DNA of 64,000 nt from Asterias rubens (GCF_902459465.1 NC_047075.1:13509119-13573118), one strand, 5' to 3'; shown: positions 37,301-49,892, counted from the stretch's first letter. The notes: generated from the sequence alone by a model not told the origin. Made by a program: numbers and translations.

Positions 37301-39829
37301 GCCCCGATTTCTTGTCAGCAAGTCTTGTGGACCGTCTTGTAGAGGGCCCACAGGATCCATGTGAGGCCCAAATGTCTGACGGGCTACAGCGGACGGGAAT
37401 GATCAGTGTAAGGCTTTAAAAAACAATGGGAGACTTTGGGACACTTCACAGCCCCACAGTGGGTGGAAGCAGGCATCAGCTATTTCCCCTTGTTGGCATA
37501 ATTTTGAACTTGCGCATTATATTTCAAACAATGGAAAACTATTGCTGTATGCTGCCATTCACTGATCTACGAAGTTTCCCATTCTGTAGTTTTTTACTCA
37601 GTTGAAAGAACAACTGAACACCAATTTTTTACTTTTCTGTATAGGAATTGTCACTAAAAAAGTAATACACACAACTGTGTCACCTCTTACAATTGAAGAT
37701 GCTAAAATGTTAGAGCTGTATAATATTTTCACTCGACTCAGAATAACTGCAGACATTTTTATTTTAGTGCCTAAGTTTATGATGATAAAGAATATGTAAT
37801 ACTTTATGAAAATTGAACCGCATGCTTTCATGAAAAATACAAAAGCACATTCACCTTTGTTATCTATTAAATGAAAACAATATTTTTATGCACATAACAA
37901 GGAACATTCATCGATGAGTGAAAGCCCCAAGAAGAAGTTGTTTCAGCATTTACATTTTAACAAGTATGATTGGAGTTGAATATAATAGGCCTATGGTAAA
38001 AAAATTAATAGTTGAAATAACTCAGTAATTGATTCATTACAAATAATGTACACCAAAAGGTTGATTTTGTATTATAAAGCAATATATTTGTAATAAATCA
38101 CACTTTTTATTATCTATATTTGTAACAGGTGATAAAGACATTTCCCCAATGCAAACGCCTTTTAAACAACGAAGACCAGCGACCCAAACTAACAGCGGCT
38201 GGTGTGATTGCCTCATTTGAGCCAACATTTTCAGAGCCAGGCAGCAACAACCGAATGCATGAGGAAACCATGATGAGTCACTTCATCCGATACCTTCGTG
38301 AAGTAGAAGGTAATAATCAGGGGAGGAGTGTCACAACGGCACACCAAGGATTGTGAACAAACAAAACCGGTCGGGATCCAATACTTTCAATACTGGCCCC
38401 TGGTTGTGTGCAGGGGGCAATGCCCCGGTAGCAGTTGAGGGTGTCACCACCTTTTGCTCGCGGCTGACATAACTTAAATCATCATGGTGACAGATTCCAT
38501 GAGAAATGATTTTGCAAACAAGACACAGTTGAATCTTTACAGCACAACAATTAAATTTATTTCCAACAATTTAAAGATAACCAACCATGAGTGCTACACA
38601 TTGTAATTTACCAACTTCAACTGTTCTTCAATTCAAACACTGGCTTGAAATATTTGTCCATTCACACATTTACGAACATTGACCATGGTTTACATTAGCA
38701 CTGTGACGTAAAAGGCATGCAGGCCGCGCCTATAGTTTTGTTTTCTTCCACTAGTCGAACAACACTGCCTATGAACACTACACCCGATTGGCTGGAACTC
38801 CTGGGATTGAACCAAAATAAAACAGGGGTGTTCGTGCTAGCTTAAATTAGACAAAAGATGCACGGCATGACTGGGAAACTGAACGGAAATTAGTGACAGA
38901 GAGGCGAAGCACTAGAATCTCTGCGTGGTGTTTGGTGTGATACAAAATGAAGCCTTCACGTGCATAACAAAGAAAAATTGTCTCACATTTTTAAGCAATT
39001 TAAATCCATATCAGTCTTCTAAATCTACTGGAAAAATATATGTAACATTGTGGTGGGGTGCCGGTGTGAATCCAGGAACCGAAGCCCCCCCAACCCCACC
39101 CCATGAGCTTTTTTAACGTTTAAAAGGGGTAGAACATCTTGCGTTTGGATCAGTTTCTGCATTTTCTGGTTGCATACATGTTCTTTAAAAAAACATGAAG
39201 GGTAAAGTGTTGCGTTTCTCAAATTCAAGCTCAGTGTAGTCTTTAAACTTGAATGCCAGAACGAATAATTAGACTGGCTTGATAAAATTTTTGTAACAGG
39301 CCCAGTCGTCAACGAAAATTGATTCGGACCATGTCACACTTATTCTTTGCTTTTACCCAAAAGTATTTGAAGAGTTTGTCAATGTCTTCATGAAGACAGT
39401 TTCGTTTGTTACAAAAAACAACAAAAAACAACAAGAGGTGTATTGCACTGTACTTTCCTGAACTGTACATGTCTGTATTACCCCAACATTACATGTACAG
39501 TACTAACATCTGAAACTTCTTTGTTCTTTTTGTTATTAGCCGGACAACACCACTGCAATAGTGAAGATGATGAGGAGGTGATAACCCTTCAACACATTTT
39601 CAAGTTTGTCACAGGGTTGGAGCACATGCCCATATGTGGTTGGCATCCCCCTCTAACAGTGACCTTCGTGTTACAAGATGTAGCACTTATGGGAATTGGC
39701 GCATGCACCTGTAGCCACCAGTTGCAGCTACCAGTGCCAAGAAACTGTCAGGATCTGGTGCCACCTCGGAGTGTAGTCTTCGATTTATTTAACAAATCCT
39801 TCCCTGATGAGTTTTTTGGAAAGGCGTAA
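28345..39829 (+). CDS. HECT-type E3 ubiquitin ligase with UBZ-like zinc finger (transposon-borne)
   Basis: HECT ligases form a thioester with ubiquitin and pass it to a substrate. Eleven exons join in phase: 28345-28649, 30211-30250, 31197-31227, 31693-31861, 33441-33717, 35327-35413, 35582-35679, 36011-36402, 37274-37407, 38129-38309, 39540-39829. They give about 667 residues with no stop. Order: Ser/Thr/Pro-rich leader (1-101), basic linker, a middle domain with an acidic segment (VDFDYDGDAVHVL), a C-x2-C-x11-H-x3-C finger near 253-272 like Rad18-type UBZ4 ubiquitin-binding fingers, then HECT from about 366 to the end (FMGERGSDLGGPRKEFLRL; GLEHMPICGW). The likely catalytic Cys is near residue 629 (CTCSHQLQLP). 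The donor at 31862 (GTTGTT) is weak. Related HECT predictions, often labelled G2/M-phase E3-like, are multi-copy in fish and invertebrates. The substrate is unknown. The start is the first ATG after the TIR region. Confidence 0.8.
28925..29508. mobile_element. Fold-back MITE, second copy
   Basis: This is the same near-palindromic element as 26738-27322, copied with the left-end duplication. It lies in intron 1 of the HECT gene and has small indels relative to the first copy. Confidence 0.75.
32271..32324. repeat. Two-copy 27-bp tandem repeat
   Basis: The unit acacagttaaacccgatta... occurs twice exactly and is followed by a partial third (acacag). It lies in an intron of the HECT gene. Confidence 0.8.
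36813..37191 (+). mobile_element. TTAA-flanked MITE in a HECT intron
   Basis: It starts AGGCAGTGGACACTATTGG and ends with the inverse GTGTCCACTGTCT, flanked by TTAA on both sides (36809-36812, 37192-37195). TTAA duplication is typical of piggyBac or Kolobok transposases. A second, inverted copy lies at 40161-40538. I recall this family as very common in sea-star genomes; this was not searched. Confidence 0.75.
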
Positions 39830-40160
39830 AGAATGGCTTTATTTTCCCTTTATCGCTCGTTTGTGTTCCACTGCAGAAGATAGCAGTATATTTTAGTAAT
39901 CATGGTTAGGTTTTTTAACCGCAGAAAGCATGGTCAGATGCTGCAAATTTTATCATAGGAATACCATTCGGGATACTTCTCAGAATCATCTTCACTGCTT
40001 TTTGACGATTACTAGTTGAAAATTATGAGAATTCCCGCAACTTACCATCTACTTCTAAAAATTAAATATAAGCAATATTTTACTGAGATTGACCTATTCT
40101 CACAAATCCTCTCACAAATTCAGCATGTACTATGTACATTTAATCAGGTTATAAAGCATT

Positions 40161-40538
40161 GGTAAAGACACTGGCACACTTTTGGTAATTGTCAAAGACC
40201 AGTCTTCTCACTTGGTGTATCTCAACATATGCACAAACCTGTGAAAGTTTCAGCTCAATTGGTCTTTGAAGTTGCGAGAAAATAAGGAAAGAAAAAACAC
40301 CCTTGTCACACGAAGTTGTGTGCTTTAAGATTGTTGATTTCGAGAGCTCATATTCTAATTCTGAGGTCTCATGAAATGTAATTCGTGGAAATCAAACTTC
40401 TTTCTCAAAAAACTACTTACTTCAGAAGAAGCCGTTTCTCACAATGTTTTATATCATCAACCTCTCTCCATTACTCGTTACCAAGTACAGTTCTGTGTTA
40501 ATAGTTATTTTGAGTAATTACCAAAAGTGTCCACTGCC
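40161..40538 (-). mobile_element. TTAA-type MITE, inverted copy
   Basis: This is the reverse-complement relative of the element at 36813-37191. It ends CCACTGCC next to TTAA (40539-40542). The left end is degraded. Confidence 0.7.
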
Positions 40539-41515
40539 TTAAAAACATGTTTATGCCCATTGAGAAATGACATTCATCGTTTATCAATAACAGATTTTTT
40601 ACATATTAATCAACTATCACCAAAAGTTACAAATATCAGTCCATTTTAGGACTATACACTCATGTTTGGAAGGGTACAGAACATGTATCAATATTAAACA
40701 ATGTTTTATATTACGTCATAAAACACGTTCAGAACTGTTAAAAAAGTTGTTTATTATATAGTTTGTTTCTTTGTTTATGCCTTCTTTCATATTACCTCCC
40801 ACAATATTAAACGAGATGTTGAATACATATGATGTATCTATTGTAAATGCCATTGATTGAATATGCCTATAAGCAATCATTCTGTGATTTAGGTAGTCGA
40901 TAGGCCCAATATAATTATGTTTGGATAAAGCAGTGAAAAAATGTATACAATCAAACATCATACTAATCAAAAGCGTATCAGACGCATGTTTAGGCCTACA
41001 CTGTATCTTTTTTTTCTTAAAACCACAAAGAGTAGCCTCAGCTGTAATACGTCTGTGTTGTTAAAAAAACGTAACTCAATTTGCATTAATTAAACAGTAA
41101 CATAAGCTTTCTCAAAGACATCGTATAATGTGGTAGCGTTTTTGAAATATTGCTGAAAATCTTGAGCTCTTATGTCCACAAAGGAAGACTATTTTATCTG
41201 CATTGGAGTACACACTCTGAGAAGTGTTACGCGTAATGTTTCCTAGATCCAAACGTTTTGGGACATAAAAAAAGATATATTTGTCAATAACCACAGTTTC
41301 TAAAAATGCATTACACTATGCATTGCAAAGCTACTAAAGCTGCTGTGCTGTACTTCTTACCAAGTAAGTTTGTATGCAACACATTATTGAGTATACTCGA
41401 GTAATTACCAATTGTCTATAATGCCTTCAAGTATGTTTACATACACTGGTTCAGATGACTGTGTATAGGTAAGAAATTCCATATGCTGTACTCACATAAA
41501 CATAAAAATACATAA

Positions 41516-41613
41516 ATTCAAATTCAAATGATCAAAGTTCTAAAAGTAAAATGTGAAATAAATAAAAGGTTGCTATAACCACCAATACCACCATGGGTGA
41601 CGAAGCGCCATCT
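41516..41613 (-). pseudogene. Stray fragment of transposase exon 4
   Basis: On the minus strand, after an AG, it reads [17 protein letters not shown]. This matches the start of exon 4 of the transposase gene at 44003 ([18 protein letters not shown]), including the splice acceptor. The frame then runs out. It is a small duplicated or inherited remnant lying downstream of the complete gene. Confidence 0.6.
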
Positions 41614-42039
41614 TAATGTCAAATCAGAGAAAGTAAATGTTAAAGAAATACTTGATCTGCATATACATGTACCTCTATATCTGAACTAAGTTAAAACTAG
41701 TCTGGGAGCCCAGCAGGGTTTAATTAAAATACTTAGTGCAAAATGTTTGAGGGTGGGATATGCAGCCCGACCCCCCCCCCACCCCTGGGGAACCTTAAGA
41801 TATGAAATCTTAAGCGCACCGAATGGTGATTTTAGTGGCACTCGACTCATGCCAGAAATGAAAAAAATAATTACCTTGGCGATCCTTTCGTTTAGAGAAA
41901 AATACAAAACAAATATACAAGGCGTAATTTAACGCAGTTTTGTTAACGTATATAGACAGACTGCTACCGGACGGTTTATTGGGCCGAGCCGTCTTTTAGA
42001 TGTCTTGTTATTTAAACTCTAAATGCCAGAGATTTAAAA

Positions 42040-42222
42040 GTTAATCTTTAGGATTGTAGTTATGGACCAATCATTTCCAGATTTAAAAATCAAACCTATC
42101 ATTAGACTTGAATTTAAACATTATAGATTTTAAATCAAATCAAACATGTTTTTGTTAAAATCTAATAGATTTGGTTTTTAAATCTGAAATCGGTTGATCT
42201 CTAACTACAACCCTAAAGGTTA
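42040..42222. repeat. Degenerate inverted repeat, possible old MITE
   Basis: The left arm (ttaatctttaggattgtagt, then ccagatttaaaaatcaaa) pairs imperfectly with the right arm (ctaactacaaccctaaaggttaa end). Arms are about 80-90 bp with an AT-rich centre. No target duplication was identified. Confidence 0.45.
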
Positions 42223-44547
42223 AGTTTCAAAACTAAAATTGGGTTTAAGCAGTGTTAAATCATTTTTTAACTGAAACGGTTTAACTTTATGTGCTCTTAA
42301 AACTTACCGAATCGAGTTGAATCCGAATTGGTTAAATTGGTCAGGGCAATAAGGGAAAAAAAAAAAAAAAAAAAGCAATCTAGAAATGCGAGGCTTTTAA
42401 CACGCGCTCCGTTTAAAAAAAAAAGGAATTTTTATGTTTTTTACTGCAAATGTTATATTGGCAGCGTGCGCAGTGACTGCCAATGTACAGGGCCATTTGT
42501 GTATAACCAGTGAGTTGAACTTCGAGCTGTCTGAACGCAAACCAGGTAGTTCTAAGATTTCACTCTTTCCTTTTACGCACTTTCAAATCCCGCTCTAGTA
42601 AATTACTCATGGAGGTATATTAATTCAACCTATGATTTATCTTAGTTCAACCAAAAAACATAAAAAAATAAACCCATTCAGTTTCCATTGTCGTTTATTA
42701 TTTGATAAATTAAAAACAAGTCACAACAAAAACAGGGCTTCAGTGATTGCTTTCGATGGAGGGGGCATCTTGGCTGAAATCATAAAGAATCTCCAACCCT
42801 CTCAGGTAGGCTGTGTCATCAAACACGTCAAATGAATCTAAATTATGTGTAGAAAACATCACCTGCTGGTAGAAGTAGTCCAATTGGTTGTCAGAGAGTT
42901 GGTACGGGCAAACTGTGTCTGGAATTATGACACTTGCAATGTTGTCTTCATCATCTGGAAATTGACTGTGGGGATCAACGCCATACTCCACAGCTTCTTC
43001 CTACCAAAACACATTTAATGAGGGTACACTATTAGCCATAACATAACATCTTGAAAACATTGAAGGAACACGAACAATTCTTTACAAACATGACAGAAAA
43101 TGCATTATTACATACGCTGAACTTTCCAAACAGGGTTTCTGTTTGTATACATACAAGTTTTGGCAAACCCACACAATTTTTTTTAATTGTTAAACGATTA
43201 ACTGTCATGGAATCAGAAGAAGTTTGTGGCTATTATTTCAGTAAGATAAACATAAAGTTCATAGTCCTCATTCTGAGCCATGTCCCGCCATCCATAATGA
43301 TCCTAGTCAAACTTTAATTAAATACACTGTACAACTCGAACAACAATGATAACACCCGAAGTTCAATGACAATGGAAATGCTAAAAACTGAACGCCTTGA
43401 AATCGAAAGAGCTGCCTTTAAAAATTTACAGAATTAGTGTAATAGATTAGTACCTCATTCATGTTTTCGAAGTGCTCGTTGCTGAGAGTGGATCCCCTCC
43501 TGTTGTGAAGGCCAATGACAAATAGTTGAAGTGGTGTCTTGTTGCCAGCCGTTCTCAATTTATGATGGTTCCACATGTCAACAAAACAACTAATGCATTG
43601 GTTGATTCTTGGCAAGAAAACAGCATGTAAACAGAATAAATGAAAGTCATTATCAGGATCCAAGATTCTTCTGTTTTCAAAGCTTTTGAACAACTTGTAA
43701 AAACTGATCAAAACCTGCTCATGTAGGTCACGCCAGAGCCTCTCAATTCTACAATTATGGACACTCCGACCTGTTATGAAAGACCCCCTTCCCGGGCCTC
43801 TTAGAGGGTGCTCTAGCATGTACGTTGCAACGCGAGTATTTTCGCCTCCATGGTCAGAACGCACCCTGGAAGGAAGCCCCCATTTCGCTACAGCTTCTTC
43901 GAAAAGCTTGCAAACGGTTTCAGCAGTGTTGTTGGAGCTGCACTTCAAAAAGACAATTGCACGGCTATATCCATCGATGCCACCATGAGTCACAAATCGC
44001 CATCTTAAATTTAAAAAAAAAATAAAAAATTAAAATAATAATGAGCGAAATGGCTTGAATTAATTCAAAATTACTGTAAATATATAAGTTCCATGCAATT
44101 TCATGATGAAATCGTTCCTTGGTAGTAAAGCAATAATCGCTGAAAACAGAAATTCAACACATACACATACTATAGTAAAGTCTATAACCCAAATTAAACT
44201 ATTTTAAGAGCACCTAATAAATACTTTTGATAGACTATAAGTATACTGAAGAGTGAAGTATTGTTAAAGAACTCACAAAGTCTAGGTCAAGATTGAAATG
44301 TTGTTAGGAAAAATGTGGCATAAATTATAACACCATTATTATACATTTTGGTTGTGATTCTCACCTTATAAGTTTATGATGGCCATCTATAATTATGCCA
44401 AAGAGACAGTGTAATGTCTTCTATGTACAGCGGTAATGGTTCTCAGTTCCTGTCTGTGTGGCTCTAATCTATAAAGACTATCCCGTATTCGTTGTCTTTG
44501 AACCCTCACACCCTGAGAAATGAGATACCCATCAACTGTTTTGTATC

Positions 44548-46024
44548 CTTAAAAAAGAAGAAACAGAACACATTATTTACAGTTGGATTTATTTAAACCG
44601 GTATACCACAATCACTCTGGCGTTTATATGGGGCAGGGTATGGTTAGGGTTAGCTTGTATCACAACCCAAAACTAAGAGTCTTTGTGCACCTGCTATGAG
44701 ACTATAGTGGTTGCCACTTAATGAGACACTTAGTTCAATTAAAAACTTTGAAAAAAAGGAGTGCAGTTGTAACATAAAACCGCAAGGAATGAAAACCAAA
44801 TGCTTAGCAAAACAAAATGTTTAAAGGTCCAGCAGAAAGCCATACTGTCTTTTTAACTTGATTACTCTGTGCACATAATTTGGCTTGCAATTTAGGCTCC
44901 TATAATTATGTTTGTAATACTAATGAAGACTCTGTTAAGACCAACCAATTTCATTAACAAAGGAATGTAAATTGACAAATTTTAAAGGATATATTTTATT
45001 GCCCAAGGCACCTTCAAAATGTCAATTTTTGTGGCTTTTACCTTTGGCAAATTTAAGATTACCTTTAAAATTTGGGCTGCCGTTTGTATTTACTTAATTT
45101 TATCGCATAGGCTACGCGATAAAATGCTTTCTGCTGGCGAGCTCCTTTTATTTTGTTAGTGTTGTTCATGCTCTGTTTATACAGGTTTCTTTTATTTGGT
45201 CCGCAGTCTTAGTAAAGCTATAGGCTTGGTCTTGCCAACTTTCGTTTGGCAGGTCGCCCATTAAATTCGCCCCGAATTTTCTCATTTTGCCCCGAATGAT
45301 GGTATTTTCATCACCTTATCAATAAACTCCTGACTTGAGTATGTAATCAGAAACTCTTTTTAGGAAGCTTCTTCAACGAGCAGTAAATATTTAACATTGA
45401 TGAAAAATTGACGAAGCACCTCGTTCGTCTGGCTTTGCAGATGCAAGCCTTGGTGCAAGGCAGTGTGCAGTCCAGAAATCCGCACCTCCACTACACTGTG
45501 CAACAATTTCTTTTTATAAATGCCGAGTTTGAGTCTAGCATGCAAAGCTTTCTTCATGAATATGAATAAATTATTATCATCAACAGCCAATCACAGCTTT
45601 TTACACACAGCTGAACTCTGTACCATGAACGTGGTTTTTTGTCAGGTCTGTGCGTAGTACTTGTATGGCAAGCAAGCATCAAATGTACACCGATCGCGGC
45701 CATGACAGAAGGTAAATGTTTCGACATTGAAAACCATTTTAGGAAATGTCACTTCCCGTTAATTATATTAATTTTGACACTTCTTTCTCACGACCACAGC
45801 GAACTTTGGTAAAAAGTTTTTTGGCGATTATTTTCTTATATTATGTTATTTTGCCCCTTCCTTCGTCCGTTAAAAGGCTTGAACTTTTACAGATATAAGC
45901 AACCACTCAATCACATCAATATTACGGGTCATCCAGTGATAGCGAAGTGGGATGGTGTTCCACACAAACACGGGAATGGCTAGCTTAAACACTAAATTTA
46001 TATGTATTAACAAAAATAACTCAC
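44548..46024. other. Intron 2 of the transposase gene; no second gene seen
   Basis: The only notable content is a minus-strand open frame at 45360-45590 without recognised motifs, in a region containing repeated gccccgaat words (45260-45300). Confidence 0.5.
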
Positions 46025-46704
46025 CAGCTCTTGGCATGTGATGCAAGACAAATTCTATTCGCCCATCTAGTTCATCATCTAGGATTCCACTGTACTGTCT
46101 CTGAATTGAAATGTTGTATTCTTGAAGGCGTCTCTTAATGGTTCTTTCACTGACACTGAAACATTTTGCTGTGTCTTTAATTGTGCAATTCATGTCCCCT
46201 GTAATTGAGATGGTCATAATCAAACAAAGATGTGACATTCTGTCATGGACACACACATGTCGTCTTCAATAATATTGTTGATTAATTAGTAGCACTACGC
46301 AAAATTACATTCCTTCATCGTGGTATGTGACAATGCAAACAGCACCATGCAAACAATACAACAACATTCTTAAAGGCGTCTCACTTTCACACTACTGCCT
46401 GCTTATATTAGGCCTTATTATTTTATACAATCGTTGATTATAATACCAAACATAGAACAAATGTATTCAAATCTCTAGCCTGCAGTGACTTTGGTCGTAA
46501 TATCATACGTTGCTACGGTATAAAACTTTAAAATATGGCTCTAATATTTAAAGCTAACAGTAACATGGCAGTTGTCAATCTTTATATTGTTTAAAAACGA
46601 TAAATTGACATCACGGTTGTCTTTATATTTTTCAAATATTCTTATACAAAATATCTACACAAATTGTTCATGCAATAATTATAGTGCACTAACCAAATCG
46701 ATAG

Positions 46705-47250
46705 ATTATACTCAGACTCCAATAAAAACAAACAAGACACAAATTTTTGAATTACTGCCACAGTCTGAAACCAACTGATTTTATTTGTGCCGGATACCGA
46801 ATTGGGCAAACCGGACACAAGAAAAACAAGCGGGGTACACCTGACCCCTAACCAGGATGCACTTGCACCCGAACCTGGGTTCAATTTGACCCAAAAATAC
46901 AAAACAAACCAGGATGCACTTGCACCCAAACCTGGGTTCCATTTGACCCAAAAATTAGCTGCATATGTCAGCCACAAACCCAATATAATTTGTGTAGGCC
47001 TACACCAGATCAACTTTACTGTGTTTTGTAGAAATTATTAATTTGTTTAATTACACAGAGTACAGGCGAGAGTTGCGCTTCCACCGATGAAACCTCAGTC
47101 GGAATCATGGCCTCATGAAACTTTCGAACGCCATGGCAACAATACCAAAACCAATAAACAAATCCATTGTGTTTATAATAATTATTACATGTTGTTAAAT
47201 AAACGCCAAAATCGGGGTAAATGGCTGTCTGAACCCTTCCAATTATGCCA
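46705..47250 (-). repeat. Ngaro split direct repeat B2
   Basis: This 546-bp repeat matches 47661-48206 base for base except for a few changes, at an offset of 956 bp. It forms the 3' end of the element. Confidence 0.9.
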
Positions 47251-47323
47251 ATGCAGCAACTTGAAAAAACAGCCAATAAGAACATTGCCAAATAACAGGT
47301 GGAGTAAGTGGGATGGCGGTGGG

Positions 47324-47663
47324 AAAATTATTCATATCTTACCACATTGAAAGACTGTGACGAAGTGACAGATAAAATAATAAGCCCGCCAAAACAAAAA
47401 ATCCTGATGGGGGGGAATCACCATGATTGGTTAAAACAAAAGTAAATGTAATACACTGATTTGCTACATTGTTAAATTGCAACACAGCATGACCCAGAAA
47501 CCCAGCAAGTGATTTTTTGCAAACTATGCCATGGATGCACAGGGAAAAAACAATTAAATATTGCTTGTAAGAAAAACGCTGTGGGTATGCCCGGAACAGA
47601 CTGTGTACAATGAAGGTTACGCTGAGTATAAGGCCTTTTATCCTTAGGGTGATAAAAGGAATT
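47324..47663 (-). repeat. Ngaro split direct repeat A2
   Basis: This matches A1 at 53110-53448 apart from one extra G in a G run. It overlaps B1 by three bases (att), as expected for abutting A and B units. Confidence 0.9.
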
Positions 47664-48206
47664 ATACTCAGACTCCAATAAAAACAAACAAGACACAAAT
47701 TTTTGAATTACTGCCACAGTCTGAAACCAACTGATTTTATTTGTGCCGGATACCGAATTGGGCAAACCGGACACAAGAAAAACAAGCGGGGTACACCTGA
47801 CCCCTAACCAGGATGCACTTGCACCCGAACCTGGGTTCAATTTGACCCAAAAATACAAAACAAACCAGGATGCACTTGCACCCAAACCTGGGTTCCATTT
47901 GACCCAAAAATTAGCTGCATATGTCAGCCACAAACCTAATATAATTTGTGTAGGCCTACACCAGATCAACTTTACTGTGTTTTGTAGAAATTATTAATTT
48001 GTTTAATTACACAGAGTACAGGATAGAGTTGCTCTTCCACCGATGAAACCTCAGTCGGAATCATGGCCTCATGAAACTTTCGAACGCCATGGCAACAATA
48101 CCAAAACCAATTAACAAATCCATTGTGTTTATAATAATTATTACATGTTGTTAAATAAACGCCAAAATCGGGGTAAATGGCTGTCTGAACCCTTCCAATT
48201 ATGCCA
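47661..48206 (-). repeat. Ngaro split direct repeat B1
   Basis: This is the inner copy of the B repeat, adjoining A2 on one side and the hydrolase gene on the other. Confidence 0.9.
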
Positions 48207-48329
48207 CACGCGCCAAGCGCGCCCACCGAGAGAGAGAAAGACGGAGAAGGGAGGGGGAGAGACAACCAAATACCCCCATATATAGGCTACTGAGTCACAA
48301 CATGCACATCATATCAGGATACCCTCTGC

Positions 48330-48858
48330 CTACATCATGTTTGAAACAATGAATGCTCGCAAATTACTTCGGAACAATTGATTCCCAAGGGAAGATAAAT
48401 GCACACCATCGTATGAAAAAAGGCTTACCTCAGACCAAATAAATTGGGGGTGATGAACACAAAGAGCCTGCACTGCTTTGCATTGAGACGCTGCCCAACG
48501 ATTAATCGTTCGGCGTTTACGTTCCAGCGCCGATTGCGAACGCGCGCCCATGTAAAAAACACGAGGCAGCATATCTGACCAAACAATAGTCGAAGTTTGG
48601 TACGCCCAGGCACAATCACGGAGCATCACTGCAATTTGCTGCCGCAGTGCAAACTCATCAATAGTTACGAGGTCATTGGTACCTAAATGAAAAATCAACA
48701 AATCTGGGGGAGGTGCCCGTTTTCGGAGGTCATTAAGCAGGTAATCATAATTAGCCATCCCAGCCCCACCTTTGCCTTTCCAATAAACCCGGGCTGGAAT
48801 CCCGAACGGACCTTCAGCTCGACGCACCAAGGAGTCCCCAACAATCCAAACTGAACCT
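48330..48858 (-). CDS. SGNH-hydrolase domain protein of the Ngaro element
   Basis: Some Ngaro elements, known from zebrafish and sea urchin, carry an SGNH (GDSL-like) esterase of unknown role in transposition. Four family blocks are visible: VWIVGDSLVRRAE (block I, nucleophile Ser), GKGGAG (block II Gly), HLGTNDLV (block III Asn) and DGVHLSSLGNQLF (block V Asp/His). The frame containing block I is open before an AG acceptor-like tag at about 48859, so the hydrolase may be spliced onto the upstream reading frame or translated from the internal ATG at 48830, which would lose block I. It ends at 48330. All catalytic residues are present. Confidence 0.75.
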
Positions 48859-48950
48859 ACGAAATAAAATTAAGTGAAATTGAATCCCGGCCCAAAAATG
48901 CATGAAATAACAAACAAGCTAACATGAAAATGGTACCCCCACCCGGACAA

Positions 48951-49892
48951 TCAGCAGCCCGATTGCAGATTGCAAGTAGGGATCGGGCGAATGTAAGACA
49001 AAAATGCATTGGAACGCCACCGGCCCATAGCACGGATATTGTCATGAGAGACCCCGAGAGCGGCTGCGGACGATGCAGCACCGATGCGGAACGAGTGCCC
49101 CCGAATTTGTTGTCCGCCTAGGCCAGCAAAGAAAACTGCCTTACGTAACACCGAATTGAACTGGTACCGAGTCAATGGACTGCTATCAAAGTGACAGAAA
49201 AACGGCCCGGGATACTCGGGACGGATAGCAATAAAATCCAAGAACCCTTGAACGGGGCATAGTGATTTAAAACTAGTAGTGACAAGACGAATGCGCTGTG
49301 GAAAACCATGATGATTATTTTTTGACTGCCGAAAGGTTAAGCCAACAATCTGATCATGTGACCCCGGTTTCGAAAATTGCACATCCCCGAAAACTAGTAC
49401 GGACTCCTGTACCCGGGAATTGGAAACCACGGCAAACTCGCCTACGCGTAAAAAAACGAAAAAGGCACCCAGGAAAACTGCCTTGAACATGGTACTTTCA
49501 AATTGAGACGCGCAAATGTGAGGAAGTGAATCAATTAGCTGCTGAAGAATTGGCAACGAAATTGGCACCCGATTATCCACTAAACCGCAGCCGCGGCGAG
49601 AACCCTCAATCAATTTAGAAACAAGAAAATCTTTCGTAGGATCTGACATCCCATGCAACTTATAAAAATAGCCCACGCCCGAAACATAGTTAGCAATCGT
49701 AGCTGGGGCAAGGCCACGCAAGGAAAGCCACGCAATAAAACGACGCACCTCTACCGCCGAAGCAGGCGGCCCTACTGTATCAAGGGATGGTTGCCGAAAT
49801 CGGCAAAAAGCATTCCACCCCGTAGCATAAGCTTTGTGTGATTTGGGCGCAATGGATGCTGCCAATAGACGGCTCATCTCATCAGCTACCAA
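48951..49892 (-). CDS. Tyrosine recombinase of the Ngaro element
   Basis: This enzyme would integrate the circular cDNA. The 313-residue frame is uninterrupted. It has a SAM-like core-binding N-terminus (SHKAYATGWNAFCRF, VRRFIAWLSLRG), the first catalytic Arg in FLRVGEF (about residue 149), the HxxR box HSFRIGAASS (266-269), GRWRSNAF, and the nucleophile Tyr in SYIR (about 300). It lies downstream of RT/RNase H and upstream of the hydrolase, as in other Ngaro elements. The start ATG is the first in the frame; the real protein may be read as part of a longer polyprotein. This is the best preserved gene of the element. Confidence 0.85.
   Translation of the reverse strand: MVADEMSRLLAASIAPKSHKAYATGWNAFCRFRQPSLDTVGPPASAVEVRRFIAWLSLRGLAPATIANYVSGVGYFYKLHGMSDPTKDFLVSKLIEGSRRGCGLVDNRVPISLPILQQLIDSLPHICASQFESTMFKAVFLGAFFVFLRVGEFAVVSNSRVQESVLVFGDVQFSKPGSHDQIVGLTFRQSKNNHHGFPQRIRLVTTSFKSLCPVQGFLDFIAIRPEYPGPFFCHFDSSPLTRYQFNSVLRKAVFFAGLGGQQIRGHSFRIGAASSAAALGVSHDNIRAMGRWRSNAFLSYIRPIPTCNLQSGC

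Larger units (their letters stand above)
39830..42739. other. Spacer between the two convergent transposon genes
   Basis: It holds an inverted MITE copy (40161-40538), a fragment of transposase exon 4 (41516-41613) and a degenerate inverted repeat (42040-42222). No further gene is recognised. Confidence 0.6.

Noticed and set aside
44581..44670. Sequence suggestive of a tRNA or snRNA
   Set aside because: No cloverleaf or conserved box could be drawn by eye.
46642..47969. Overlapping open frames on both strands at 46642-47041 and 47472-47997
   Set aside because: They lie inside the Ngaro split repeats and recur only because the DNA is duplicated. No protein motif is present.
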